NCBI GenBank assembly: GCA_964468475.1
Contig: CAYXUL010000008.1
Location: forward strand, 1 to 64,000
DNA length: 64,000 nt
Direction: 5' to 3'
Origin: JBECKX01 sp964468475
GTDB lineage: Bacteria > Zixibacteria > MSB-5A5 > CAIYYT01
This document shows, piece after piece, positions 8,762 through 15,908 of the stretch (position 1 is the first letter of the stretch; every line of letters starts with the position of its first letter). Below the pieces are notes generated by a model. It made no database searches. It was not told where the DNA came from and saw only the letters and a list, made by a program, of their open reading frames with translations. The position numbers and the translations under genes were made by a program.

Positions 8762-9511
8762 TTGAAGTCGAAATTCGACCCCCGAATTCAACTTGTCGCG
8801 ATCATGGTTGCCATGACTCTGGCAATCCTCTACCGGGATTGGCGTGTGTATCTGCTGCTCACCGGCTACCTGCTGATTCAGATGACATTGGTTAGAGCAA
8901 TTGCGGCGCAACTCAGGAAAGTCGCCTGGGTGATGCTGGGTGTGGCAGCATTTACCATGCTGCTCCATCTCCTCTTTGGCTCAGGCAATGGGCATCAACT
9001 GTTTGCCCTCTCTTTCATCAAGATTACATCGGGAAAGCTGAGCGACGGATTGCTCTATAGTTGGCGGGTAGTGATTCTCTTCGGCGTCGCAGCCTGGCTA
9101 TTAGCAGTGATTGAACGGGATCGCCTCGCTGATGTGCTGGATTGGATTCTGCAACCGTTGACTAATGTCGGAATCAGGATGGGCGGATTGACGATGTCTT
9201 TGCGGATTGCGTTGCGGACGATTCCCTACTTGCAGAGCGAGCACCGGAGAATCATGATGGCTCAACAGGCGCGCGGAGCTATTTTCGGAGGTTCGTTGTT
9301 CAAACGAGTTTCACGGCAGTCGCAGATTATGGTGCCGCTGCTGGCTTCAACGCTGCGGCGTGGTGACCGCCTTGGCGATGCCCTGCAGGTGCGTCATTGG
9401 CGCAATGACGTCACCCCGACCAGGATCCATCAGTTTGAAACCGGCAGGCTTGACCTGCTGCAACTGATGCTGGCTGCTTTCCTGATCCTCGCCACGGTGG
9501 TCGTCACATGA
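8762..9511 (+). CDS. EcfT-type (CbiQ family) transmembrane component of an ECF transporter
   Basis: 249 residues with five or so hydrophobic helices. The N-terminus LKSKFDPRIQLVAIMVAM matches the K-x-DPR-x-K/Q-L opening of EcfT proteins. The cytoplasmic coupling motif with Ala-Arg-Gly is present (MAQQARGA). The second motif is degenerate (LQVRHW instead of the usual ARG). EcfT couples two ATPases to a substrate-binding S component for vitamin or metal uptake. No ecfA ATPase or S gene is in this window, so its partners must be elsewhere. The TTG start at 8762 fits the family's length; an upstream GTG at 8687 would add residues unlike the family and would overlap the promoter. It overlaps truA by four bases (ATGA). 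Confidence 0.75.
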   Translation: MKSKFDPRIQLVAIMVAMTLAILYRDWRVYLLLTGYLLIQMTLVRAIAAQLRKVAWVMLGVAAFTMLLHLLFGSGNGHQLFALSFIKITSGKLSDGLLYSWRVVILFGVAAWLLAVIERDRLADVLDWILQPLTNVGIRMGGLTMSLRIALRTIPYLQSEHRRIMMAQQARGAIFGGSLFKRVSRQSQIMVPLLASTLRRGDRLGDALQVRHWRNDVTPTRIHQFETGRLDLLQLMLAAFLILATVVVT

Positions 9512-10257
9512 CGCGCAATATCTTGCTCAAACTTCAGTTCGTCGGCACCAATTACGCCGGCTGGCAGCGGCAGAGCCGGGAGCGCTCGGTCCAGGGTGTA
9601 ATAGAAGCGGCTATTTCCGCGATAACAAATGAGACGGTGAGCCTTACCGGCTGCAGTCGCACCGATGCCGGAGTTCACGCGGAAGACTTCATCGCGAATT
9701 TCCGGACGCAGTCAAATATCCCTTCTGACCGCTTTGCCAAGGCAATCCAGAGCAAGCTGCCGAAGGATATTCACATTGTCAGCTCGCGTGAAGTCGAGCC
9801 TGATTTCAACGCCCGCAAGCGCAGTCACTCCAAGACCTACCGCTATCAAATCTACCGAGGCTTCACGCCGTTCAATACTACGCGCTGGTGGCAGATGCCG
9901 GACAGGTTAGAGGCTGAATTGCTTAAAGAAGCTGCCGGTTTGATGGTGGGAAGATACGATTTCAGTAACTTCTGCGTGACAAAATCGCTGAAACGCGACA
10001 ATCATTGCCGCATCGAACAAGCGACTTGGAGCATCCGCGGAAGAAAGCTATATTTTAAGATTACCGGTGACCGGTTTCTGCATCGAATGGTAAGATTCCT
10101 CGTAGGAACTCAGGTGCAAATTGCAGCAGGCAGATTGCAGTTGGCGGACTTTCGAAAGATGCTCAGGCAACCGGGAAGCCTCAAGGCCCGTCACTCGGCG
10201 CCGCCGGAGGGGTTGTATTTGATGAAAGTAAGATTCATGGATCGACAGGAGGAGTAG
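9508..10257 (+). CDS. truA: tRNA pseudouridine synthase A
   Basis: 249 residues, the normal TruA length. It isomerises uridines 38-40 of the tRNA anticodon arm to pseudouridine. The catalytic Asp53 lies in the diagnostic GCSRTDAGVHA motif. Further family blocks are YAGWQRQ near the N-terminus, KTYRYQI in the middle and FLHRMVRFLVGTQV toward the C-terminus. The ATG overlaps the ecfT stop. The pair ecfT-truA is a conserved neighbourhood in Firmicutes, where the two ecfA ATPase genes precede it; here those are missing. AGGAGGAG inside its last codons serves the next gene. Confidence 0.95.
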   Translation: MTRNILLKLQFVGTNYAGWQRQSRERSVQGVIEAAISAITNETVSLTGCSRTDAGVHAEDFIANFRTQSNIPSDRFAKAIQSKLPKDIHIVSSREVEPDFNARKRSHSKTYRYQIYRGFTPFNTTRWWQMPDRLEAELLKEAAGLMVGRYDFSNFCVTKSLKRDNHCRIEQATWSIRGRKLYFKITGDRFLHRMVRFLVGTQVQIAAGRLQLADFRKMLRQPGSLKARHSAPPEGLYLMKVRFMDRQEE

Positions 10258-10905
10258 ATGAAGTTCTTTATCGATACGGCAAATATCGATGAAATCAAGG
10301 AGGCTGCATCCCTGGGGGTGCTTGATGGCGTGACCACGAATCCTTCCCTCGTTTCTAAGGAAGATGGGAAATTCGAAGATATATTGAAGCAAATCTGTGA
10401 AATCGTTGATGGCCCGATCTCTGCCGAGGTCACGGCCACCGACTATGAAGGCATGTTGGCGCAGGGTCGGAGGCTGGCGAAACTTCACGACAATATCGTC
10501 ATAAAATGCCCCTGCACCAAGTCCGGGTTGCAGGCGACTAAGACCTTCGCCGATGAGGGCGTTGATGTCAACATGACGCTCGTATTTTCGCCGACGCAGG
10601 CAATTATGGCCGCCAAGGCCGGAGCAAGGTTTGTGTCGCCATTCATCGGCAGGCTCGATGATATCTCCCAGGAGGGAATGGAACTGATCGAACAGATTGT
10701 TCAAATCTATGATAATTACGCCTTCGACACCGAAGTGCTGGTGGCTTCAGTGCGTCACCCGATGCATGTGGTGCAGGCGGGGCTGATCGGCGCAGATATT
10801 TGTACGATGCCCTTTAAAGTCATCGAAAAGCTGATACATCACCCGCTGACCGACATCGGCCTGGCGCGGTTCCTCAAAGATTGGGAGAAAGTGCAGACTC
10901 GATGA
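10258..10905 (+). CDS. tal: Transaldolase, TalC/fructose-6-phosphate aldolase family
   Basis: 215 residues, the length of the small TalC/FSA subfamily. The N-terminus MKFFIDTANIDEI and the GVTTNPSLV motif are typical. The Schiff-base lysine is Lys83 in VIKCPCT. The segment SPFIGRLDDIS is closer to bacterial TalC transaldolases than to E. coli FSA, so transfer of dihydroxyacetone units in the non-oxidative pentose-phosphate pathway is the more likely reaction. It starts immediately after the truA stop, with AGGAGGAG at 10247-10254. Its stop overlaps the purB start (ATGA). Confidence 0.9.
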   Translation: MKFFIDTANIDEIKEAASLGVLDGVTTNPSLVSKEDGKFEDILKQICEIVDGPISAEVTATDYEGMLAQGRRLAKLHDNIVIKCPCTKSGLQATKTFADEGVDVNMTLVFSPTQAIMAAKAGARFVSPFIGRLDDISQEGMELIEQIVQIYDNYAFDTEVLVASVRHPMHVVQAGLIGADICTMPFKVIEKLIHHPLTDIGLARFLKDWEKVQTR

Positions 10906-12194
10906 TTGATCGCTATACGACTCCGGAAATTGGCGCGATCTGGACAGACCAGCATAAGTTTGAAACCTGGCTAAAAGTCGAAGTGGCCGTCGCTGAGGTG
11001 CAGGCGGCACTGGGAATGATTCCCAGAAAAGCTGCGAAGGATCTGGCAGCCAAGGGTAAGTTTTCCGTCAAGCGGATTGACAAGATCGAAGCAAAGGTCA
11101 AACACGACGTCATCGCGTTCCTCACCTCAGTCTCCGAAAACGTCGGTGAGTCCGCGAAATTCCTCCATTTCGGTATGACCTCTTCTGACTTGGTCGACAC
11201 AGCTCAGGGCGTGCTTATCAAAGACGCCGGCAAGATCGTTCTTAACGAACTGAAGCTGCTGACAAAGGAAGTCAAAAAGAAAGCCCTGAAGTACAAGATG
11301 ACTCCCGCGATTGGGCGAACCCATGGCGTTCATGCCGAGCCTACCACCTTAGGCCTCAAATTTCTGCTCTGGTTTAAGGAGCTTGAACGGCAGCAGGTAC
11401 GTGTCGAACGTGCTTTTGCTCAGGCGGCGGTAGGAAAGATCTCCGGAGCAGTCGGCAACTACGCCAACCTTGACCCTATAGTCGAGCAGCGCGTCTGCCG
11501 CAAATTGAAGATTCAACCTGCAGTCATCTCGACGCAGGTCGTGCAACGTGACCACCATGCCGAATTGCTTGCAGCCATAGCTTTGCTGGGAGCCTCGCTG
11601 GAAAAATTCGCTACGGAAATTAGAGGTTTGCAGAAAACTGAAGTTCTGGAATTGGAGGAGGGCTTTTCCAGCGGGCAGAAGGGTTCGTCGGCCATGCCGC
11701 ACAAACGCAATCCGATCACCTGTGAGCGTGTCGCCGGACTGGCGCGAGTGCTCCGCGGGAATATGGTAGCCGCCTACGAGAATGTGGCGCTGTGGCATGA
11801 GCGGGACATTACCCATTCTTCTGTGGAGCGGGTAATTTTGCCCGATTCCACGATCCTGATTGTATACATGCTCAAGCTGTTCACTGAGATTGTCAAGAAT
11901 CTCAATGTGTATGAGAAGAACCTGCTGAGGAATCTCAACCAAACCGGTGGACTGATTTTCAGCGGTCGCTTGCTGCTCAAGCTGGCGGAGGCGTGCGGTT
12001 CGCGCGAGCAGGCGTATGCGCTGGTTCAGCGCAACGCCATGAAGGGTTGGCAGGGAAATCAGAGCTTCGAAGACCTGGTGAAAAGTGACGAGGAAGTGCT
12101 TCAGTATCTCAGTGAGAAGGAAATCTCAGAGTGCTTCAACCTGGCGCACTACACCCGAAACGTTGACAAAATCTACAAGAAGTGCCTTTCATGA
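10902..12194 (+). CDS. purB: Adenylosuccinate lyase
   Basis: 430 residues. It splits SAICAR and adenylosuccinate to release fumarate in purine synthesis. The fumarase/aspartase superfamily signature GSSAMPHKRNP lies at about residue 262, and the second conserved block GMTSSDLVDTA with the catalytic region GRTHGVHAEPTT is present. The start ATG 10902 overlaps the tal stop; the frame is open slightly upstream, but the family begins MIDRYT. It forms part of a purine set here with purS and purQ, split by the phospholipid genes psd and pssA. Its stop overlaps psd by four bases. Confidence 0.97.
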   Translation: MIDRYTTPEIGAIWTDQHKFETWLKVEVAVAEVQAALGMIPRKAAKDLAAKGKFSVKRIDKIEAKVKHDVIAFLTSVSENVGESAKFLHFGMTSSDLVDTAQGVLIKDAGKIVLNELKLLTKEVKKKALKYKMTPAIGRTHGVHAEPTTLGLKFLLWFKELERQQVRVERAFAQAAVGKISGAVGNYANLDPIVEQRVCRKLKIQPAVISTQVVQRDHHAELLAAIALLGASLEKFATEIRGLQKTEVLELEEGFSSGQKGSSAMPHKRNPITCERVAGLARVLRGNMVAAYENVALWHERDITHSSVERVILPDSTILIVYMLKLFTEIVKNLNVYEKNLLRNLNQTGGLIFSGRLLLKLAEACGSREQAYALVQRNAMKGWQGNQSFEDLVKSDEEVLQYLSEKEISECFNLAHYTRNVDKIYKKCLS

Positions 12195-12838
12195 TCGCGT
12201 CCGACGGCTTAAGGTTTATCATTCCCGCCTGGCTGGTCACCGCGCTTTTCCTGGTGGTTGGCCTTAGAACCGGCGCTGCTATTCTCTTTGTGCTCGCCGC
12301 GCTCGCCATGTTGACTGCAATATTCATGACCTATTTCTTTCGCGATCCTGAACGCACCCCGCCTGAGGGCGATGAGCTGATTCTTTCGCCCGGGGATGGC
12401 AAGATTATCGTTAGTGAAACTCACAAGGATGAGTCCGGCCACGAGTTCAAACTGGTTTCGATATTCCTGTCGGTATTCGATGTCCACATCAATCGGATTC
12501 CGATCAGCGGCGAAGTTACCCGTGTCCGTCACGTGCCGGGGATGTTTCATCGCGCCTTTGAACCTGATGCCCTCATTGAGAATGAGCGCACGGAAATTAC
12601 GATCAACTCCGCATATGGCGAGGTGAGCTTCAGCCAGGTGGCCGGAATCCTGGCACGCCGTATTGTCTGCGGGCTGACGCAGGGTGAGCAGGTGAAGAGA
12701 GGGGAACGATTCGGTCTGATTCGATTTGGCTCGCGCGTCGATATCTTTCTTCAACCCGAGGTTGATGTCCAGGTGAAACTAGGTGACAAGGTCTCCGGAG
12801 GAGTAAGCGTAATTGGCCGCTACCCGCAGGCGAGATAA
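12191..12838 (+). CDS. psd: Phosphatidylserine decarboxylase, short form
   Basis: 215 residues, the short (archaeal-type) PSD length. It makes phosphatidylethanolamine from phosphatidylserine at the inner membrane. Two hydrophobic segments at about residues 8-50 anchor it, followed by FFRDPERTPP and SPGDGKI. The self-cleavage site that forms the pyruvoyl group is Gly-Ser181 in RFGSRVD. The Asp/His region SVFDVHINRIP is conserved. The start ATG 12191 overlaps the purB stop; a GTG nine bases upstream is less likely. The next gene, pssA, supplies its substrate and overlaps its 3' end by 26 bases. Confidence 0.95.
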   Translation: MIASDGLRFIIPAWLVTALFLVVGLRTGAAILFVLAALAMLTAIFMTYFFRDPERTPPEGDELILSPGDGKIIVSETHKDESGHEFKLVSIFLSVFDVHINRIPISGEVTRVRHVPGMFHRAFEPDALIENERTEITINSAYGEVSFSQVAGILARRIVCGLTQGEQVKRGERFGLIRFGSRVDIFLQPEVDVQVKLGDKVSGGVSVIGRYPQAR

Positions 12839-13577
12839 GTTCAGGGGGGTCTTTCCCGGAGCATTTACGATGGGGAACCTGCTCTGCGGATTCCTCTCGA
12901 TCATCTCCGCTCACAATGGTGCACCCGCCCGCGCAGCCTGGCTGGTGATTCTCGGGGCCTTTATCGACGGCCTGGATGGTCGCGTGGCCCGCCTCTCGCG
13001 CTCAACCAGCCAGTTCGGCAAGGAACTCGATTCGCTGGCCGATATCGTGACTTTCGGCATCGCGCCGGCATTCCTGGCACTTACAGCCAGCCTGCAGAGC
13101 TACGACCGCTGGGGTTTCATGGTGGGTGCGGTTTATCTGATGGCCGGGGCATTCCGGCTGGCGCGTTACAATGTCATCGCTGACCCTCATCGGAAAGACC
13201 AGTTTGTCGGTTTGCCGATTCCGATCGCCGCAATTACGATCTGCTCCTATGTAATCCTGAACATGAAGTACTTTCAGAAAGTACTCTATCCTGAGTTTCT
13301 GGTGACTATTGTGATCGGCTGTTCGGCGCTGATGGTGTCGACGGTCACTTACGATTCACTGCCGGAGCGTCTCGACCGCAGAGAAAACCGTTGGCGGCTC
13401 CTCTTTATTTTTGTATTCTTGATTGCGTTGCTGATCAAGCCGCGCTTGATGCTTTTTCCTTTCATGATCAGCTACGTGCTTTTTGGCGTTGTACGCGAAG
13501 GGGTTAAGCTTTACGGCGCCGCACGTAAGAATTCGGATGACGAACGGGACAAACTCGAAAATGAACCAAAGCAATAG
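12813..13577 (+). CDS. pssA: CDP-diacylglycerol-serine O-phosphatidyltransferase
   Basis: 254 residues with about six to eight membrane segments. It makes phosphatidylserine from CDP-diacylglycerol and serine, the step before Psd. The CDP-alcohol phosphatidyltransferase signature is complete: DGLDGRVAR, eight residues, then GKELDSLAD with both acidic residues. The start is a TTG at 12813, supported by GGAGGAG at 12797-12803 nine bases upstream, although this puts 26 bases inside psd. A later ATG would cut off part of the first conserved segment. The tail is hydrophilic and basic/acidic. Confidence 0.93.
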   Translation: MAATRRRDKFRGVFPGAFTMGNLLCGFLSIISAHNGAPARAAWLVILGAFIDGLDGRVARLSRSTSQFGKELDSLADIVTFGIAPAFLALTASLQSYDRWGFMVGAVYLMAGAFRLARYNVIADPHRKDQFVGLPIPIAAITICSYVILNMKYFQKVLYPEFLVTIVIGCSALMVSTVTYDSLPERLDRRENRWRLLFIFVFLIALLIKPRLMLFPFMISYVLFGVVREGVKLYGAARKNSDDERDKLENEPKQ

Positions 13578-13827
13578 CAGTAAGGGAAACAGAGTGATCT
13601 GCCGCGTCCGGCTTAAGGCAGGAGTGCTTGATCCGCAGGGGGTGACAATTTTGCACGCGCTCAAGCAACTGGGGTATAAGGATGTGGCTGAGGTACGTTC
13701 AGGCAAGATATTTGAACTAACGTTCAATTCCGACGTTAATGGTGATATCAATTCAACGTCGGAAGAGATATGCCGTAAGTTGCTGGCAAACCCGGTGATC
13801 GAGGAATTCGAAATACTCAACGATTAA
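13561..13827 (+). CDS. purS: Phosphoribosylformylglycinamidine synthase, PurS subunit
   Basis: 88 residues from ATG 13561. PurS is the small structural subunit that brings PurQ and PurL together for the fourth step of purine synthesis. The family pattern is clear: VRLKAGVLDPQG, ALKQLGY, VRSGKIFEL and ICRKLLANPVIEEFEI. Two starts are possible. ATG 13561 overlaps pssA by 17 bases without a clear ribosome site. GTG 13594 has AAGGGA seven bases upstream and gives 77 residues. Both lengths fit. purQ follows after 27 bases; purL is not in the window. Confidence 0.93.
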   Translation: MNQSNSSKGNRVICRVRLKAGVLDPQGVTILHALKQLGYKDVAEVRSGKIFELTFNSDVNGDINSTSEEICRKLLANPVIEEFEILND

Positions 13828-13854
13828 GAATCCGAGCTCGTAGCAGGTAAAATA

Positions 13855-14559
13855 GTGCGCTTCGGAATAGTGACATTTCCCGGTTCTAATTGCGATTATG
13901 ATGCCTTGATGGTGGTGCGTGATCAACTGGGAGAAAGTGCTGATTTTGTCTGGCACAAGGATGGCAGTCTTCAGGACTTCGACTGCATCATTCTGCCGGG
14001 CGGCTTCTCGTACGGCGACTACCTGCGCACCGGCGCGATCGCCAGGTTTTCTCCCGTAATGGAGGCAGTCAGGAACTTCGCCGCCGCTGGAGGATTGGTT
14101 GTCGGAATCTGTAATGGCTTTCAGGTGTTGCTGGAGGCCGGATTGCTTCCGGGAGCAATGTTGCGAAATGATCATCTGCGCTTCGCCTGCAAGCATGTCT
14201 ACATCCGTTGCGAAAACGGCGATACACCGTTCTCAAATCAAATCGCTGAAGGTGATGTGTTGAAAGTTCCGATTGCCCATTCTGACGGCAATTACTACGC
14301 GTATGAAGGCGACATTGCCGATCTGGAGCGCAATCGACAGATCATCTTCCGTTACTGCACCAGGGAAGGAGAGATTGCCAGGTCGGCCAATCCTAACGGC
14401 AGCACCGCCAATATTGCCGGCATCTGTAATCGCGAGCGCAATGTGCTGGGAATGATGCCGCATCCGGAACGAGCTTCGGAGAAGTTGCTCGGATCGGCTG
14501 ACGGTCTGAAGATATTTCAGTCTATAAGGGCTGCTGTTTCCGAGAGGGTGACCGTTTGA
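13855..14559 (+). CDS. purQ: Phosphoribosylformylglycinamidine synthase, glutamine amidotransferase subunit
   Basis: 234 residues, starting with GTG. It hydrolyses glutamine and feeds ammonia to PurL. The nucleophile is Cys86 in VVGICNGFQ; the C-terminal HPERAS supplies the triad His and Glu. The N-terminus FGIVTFPGSNCD is the family's opening. Together with PurS this shows the three-part PurS/PurQ/PurL enzyme of Gram-positive and many FCB bacteria, not the long single-chain PurL. Its stop overlaps the TTG start of the following gene by four bases. Confidence 0.96.
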   Translation: MRFGIVTFPGSNCDYDALMVVRDQLGESADFVWHKDGSLQDFDCIILPGGFSYGDYLRTGAIARFSPVMEAVRNFAAAGGLVVGICNGFQVLLEAGLLPGAMLRNDHLRFACKHVYIRCENGDTPFSNQIAEGDVLKVPIAHSDGNYYAYEGDIADLERNRQIIFRYCTREGEIARSANPNGSTANIAGICNRERNVLGMMPHPERASEKLLGSADGLKIFQSIRAAVSERVTV

Positions 14560-14840
14560 GAAGGAACGAGATTGTCTTCTTGATCTTCTCGCTGCTGCTG
14601 GCTGCGATTGTCGGCGGTCTGGTGGGAGATATCATCGGGCAGTTTCTTCCCGACGGCGCTGCCAAGACGCTCTTCCAGAAGAGCATCGAGATCGGCACTG
14701 TTCACAATGGCCAGTACAGCCCCCTTACGGTCAACTTTTTCGCGATCACATTTACGCTGGGATTAGTGTTTAAGATTAACTTTGTCAGCGTATTATTTTT
14801 GGTTATCGTTGTAATCTACTTTCGCTGGTTCTATATTTAA
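14556..14840 (+). CDS. Small membrane protein resembling DUF4321
   Basis: 94 residues with two hydrophobic segments (about 7-28 and 62-92). GGLVGDIIGQFLP follows the first segment and LGLVFKINFVSVLFLVIVVI forms the second, a pattern I recognise as DUF4321-like from Gram-positive and candidate-phylum genomes. The start is TTG 14556, overlapping the purQ stop, with GAGAGGG seven or so bases upstream. No function is known for the family. Its position directly before tatA suggests a membrane or envelope role, but this is only context. Confidence 0.7.
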   Translation: MRRNEIVFLIFSLLLAAIVGGLVGDIIGQFLPDGAAKTLFQKSIEIGTVHNGQYSPLTVNFFAITFTLGLVFKINFVSVLFLVIVVIYFRWFYI

Positions 14841-14867
14841 TAGAGGCAGTTTTGTAGGAGAAGTAAT

Positions 14868-15080
14868 ATGCCGAATTTAGGCGTTCAAGAGCTGCTGGTC
14901 ATATTCCTCATCGTGCTGATTTTATTCGGCGCCAAGAAGATTCCAGATATTGCGCAGGGCCTGGGCCGTGGTATCCGCGATTTCAAGAGAGCCATGAAGG
15001 ATACCACCGATGAAATCTCGAAAGCGGCGCAAATCGACGAGGATGAACCTCAAGCTAAATCAAGCGAAAAGAAAGACTGA
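14868..15080 (+). CDS. tatA: Sec-independent protein translocase TatA/TatE
   Basis: 70 residues. One N-terminal membrane helix (LLVIFLIVLILFG) is followed by the family's FGxKKxP hinge (FGAKKIPDIAQGLGRGIRDFK), an amphipathic helix and a charged tail. TatA forms the pore for folded, twin-arginine proteins. The start is supported by TAGGAG about nine bases upstream. tatB and tatC are not in the window, so this may be the single TatA/E used with a TatC encoded elsewhere. Confidence 0.93.
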   Translation: MPNLGVQELLVIFLIVLILFGAKKIPDIAQGLGRGIRDFKRAMKDTTDEISKAAQIDEDEPQAKSSEKKD

Positions 15081-15105
15081 TCCCCGCTGAAACAGCCTGT
15101 CAAGT

Positions 15106-15582
15106 ATGACTGATAGCAATGCGACCGATAAGATCTTCGGCCCCGACGAACTGGAGCAAATTCGCAGTACTCTTGCTGCGGCGGATTCGTCGTGGGAGGG
15201 TGATCATCATCGCTTCAAAATCACTCAGACGGAAGAAAAACGGTCGTTGGTGCTGGAGATCTACCCCAAGACTCAACTCGGCAAGAGTTCCGGAGCCTTG
15301 ATCGTTGTCTATACCGGTGCAACTCATCTGCAGTTGCACAACTGTTCCGGTTTCGTGGTCAGCGAAGAACTTGGAGAAGTCACTTTCGTTTCAGAAGAAA
15401 AGGACAAGATTTCCGGACTTGTAGTTGAAAGGGAGGCTGCCTGCTCGCTTTACTCAAGCATCAACCGGGATCTGATCTCGTCTGATTTTTCCAAGCTAGG
15501 CGTGGAAGTTATGCTCTCCGGTGTGGCTCTTTCGCTGGCCGAGGAGCTATTCGACGGTGAAGAGCTGACGAAGGACGACTAG
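15106..15582 (+). CDS. Hypothetical cytoplasmic protein
   Basis: 158 residues, acidic, with no signal peptide or membrane segment. It begins 25 bases after tatA on the same strand and is probably the last gene of the ecfT-truA-pur operon. Visible features are a helical N-terminus (GPDELEQIRSTLAAAD) and alternating strands in the middle (RSLVLEIYPKT, SGALIVVYTG, HLQLHNCSGFVV). I do not recognise the family. Codon use matches its neighbours, so it looks like a genuine native gene. Confidence 0.6.
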   Translation: MTDSNATDKIFGPDELEQIRSTLAAADSSWEGDHHRFKITQTEEKRSLVLEIYPKTQLGKSSGALIVVYTGATHLQLHNCSGFVVSEELGEVTFVSEEKDKISGLVVEREAACSLYSSINRDLISSDFSKLGVEVMLSGVALSLAEELFDGEELTKDD

Positions 15583-15908
15583 CTTCTCCCATCCGGGCAA
15601 TCTTTTTCCGGCATTTGATTGAATGGGTGAACTTGCATGGAGGCATCTCGACACACCCTGACGCACCCCCTTCTGGATATTGAATCAATCGCTATTACCA
15701 AGACACGCACTGAGTACGTCTGCGTGCGCCCCTGCGGTGNNNNNNNNNNNNNNNNNNNNNNNNNNNNNNNNNNNNNNNNNNNNNNNNNNNNNNNNNNNNN
15801 NNNNNNNNNNNNNNNNNNNNNNNNNNNNNNNNNNNNNNNGCGCCCCTGCGGTGGTCTTGCGGATTCTTTGTAGGGAAGGTCTCTTCGAGACCTGCCGCCG
15901 AGTTCAGC
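15583..15908. repeat. Intergenic stretch with a repeat-like element and a scaffold gap
   Basis: No convincing gene lies here. The sequence between two convergent operons is broken by 100 N at 15740-15839. GCGCCCCTGCGGTG occurs just before the gap and again just after it. A perfect inverted repeat, AGGTCTC-TTC-GAGACCT, is at 15877-15893. CACGCA at 15704-15709 and TGCGTG at 15721-15726 form a second one. Assembly breaks and short palindromes together suggest a dispersed intergenic repeat present elsewhere in the genome; no second copy is visible in this window. Confidence 0.5.
15740..15839. other. Scaffold gap of 100 N with duplicated flanks
   Basis: Exactly 100 N. The 14 bases ending at 15739 are repeated from 15840, so the two contigs probably overlap and the true gap is negative. 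Confidence 0.9.
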
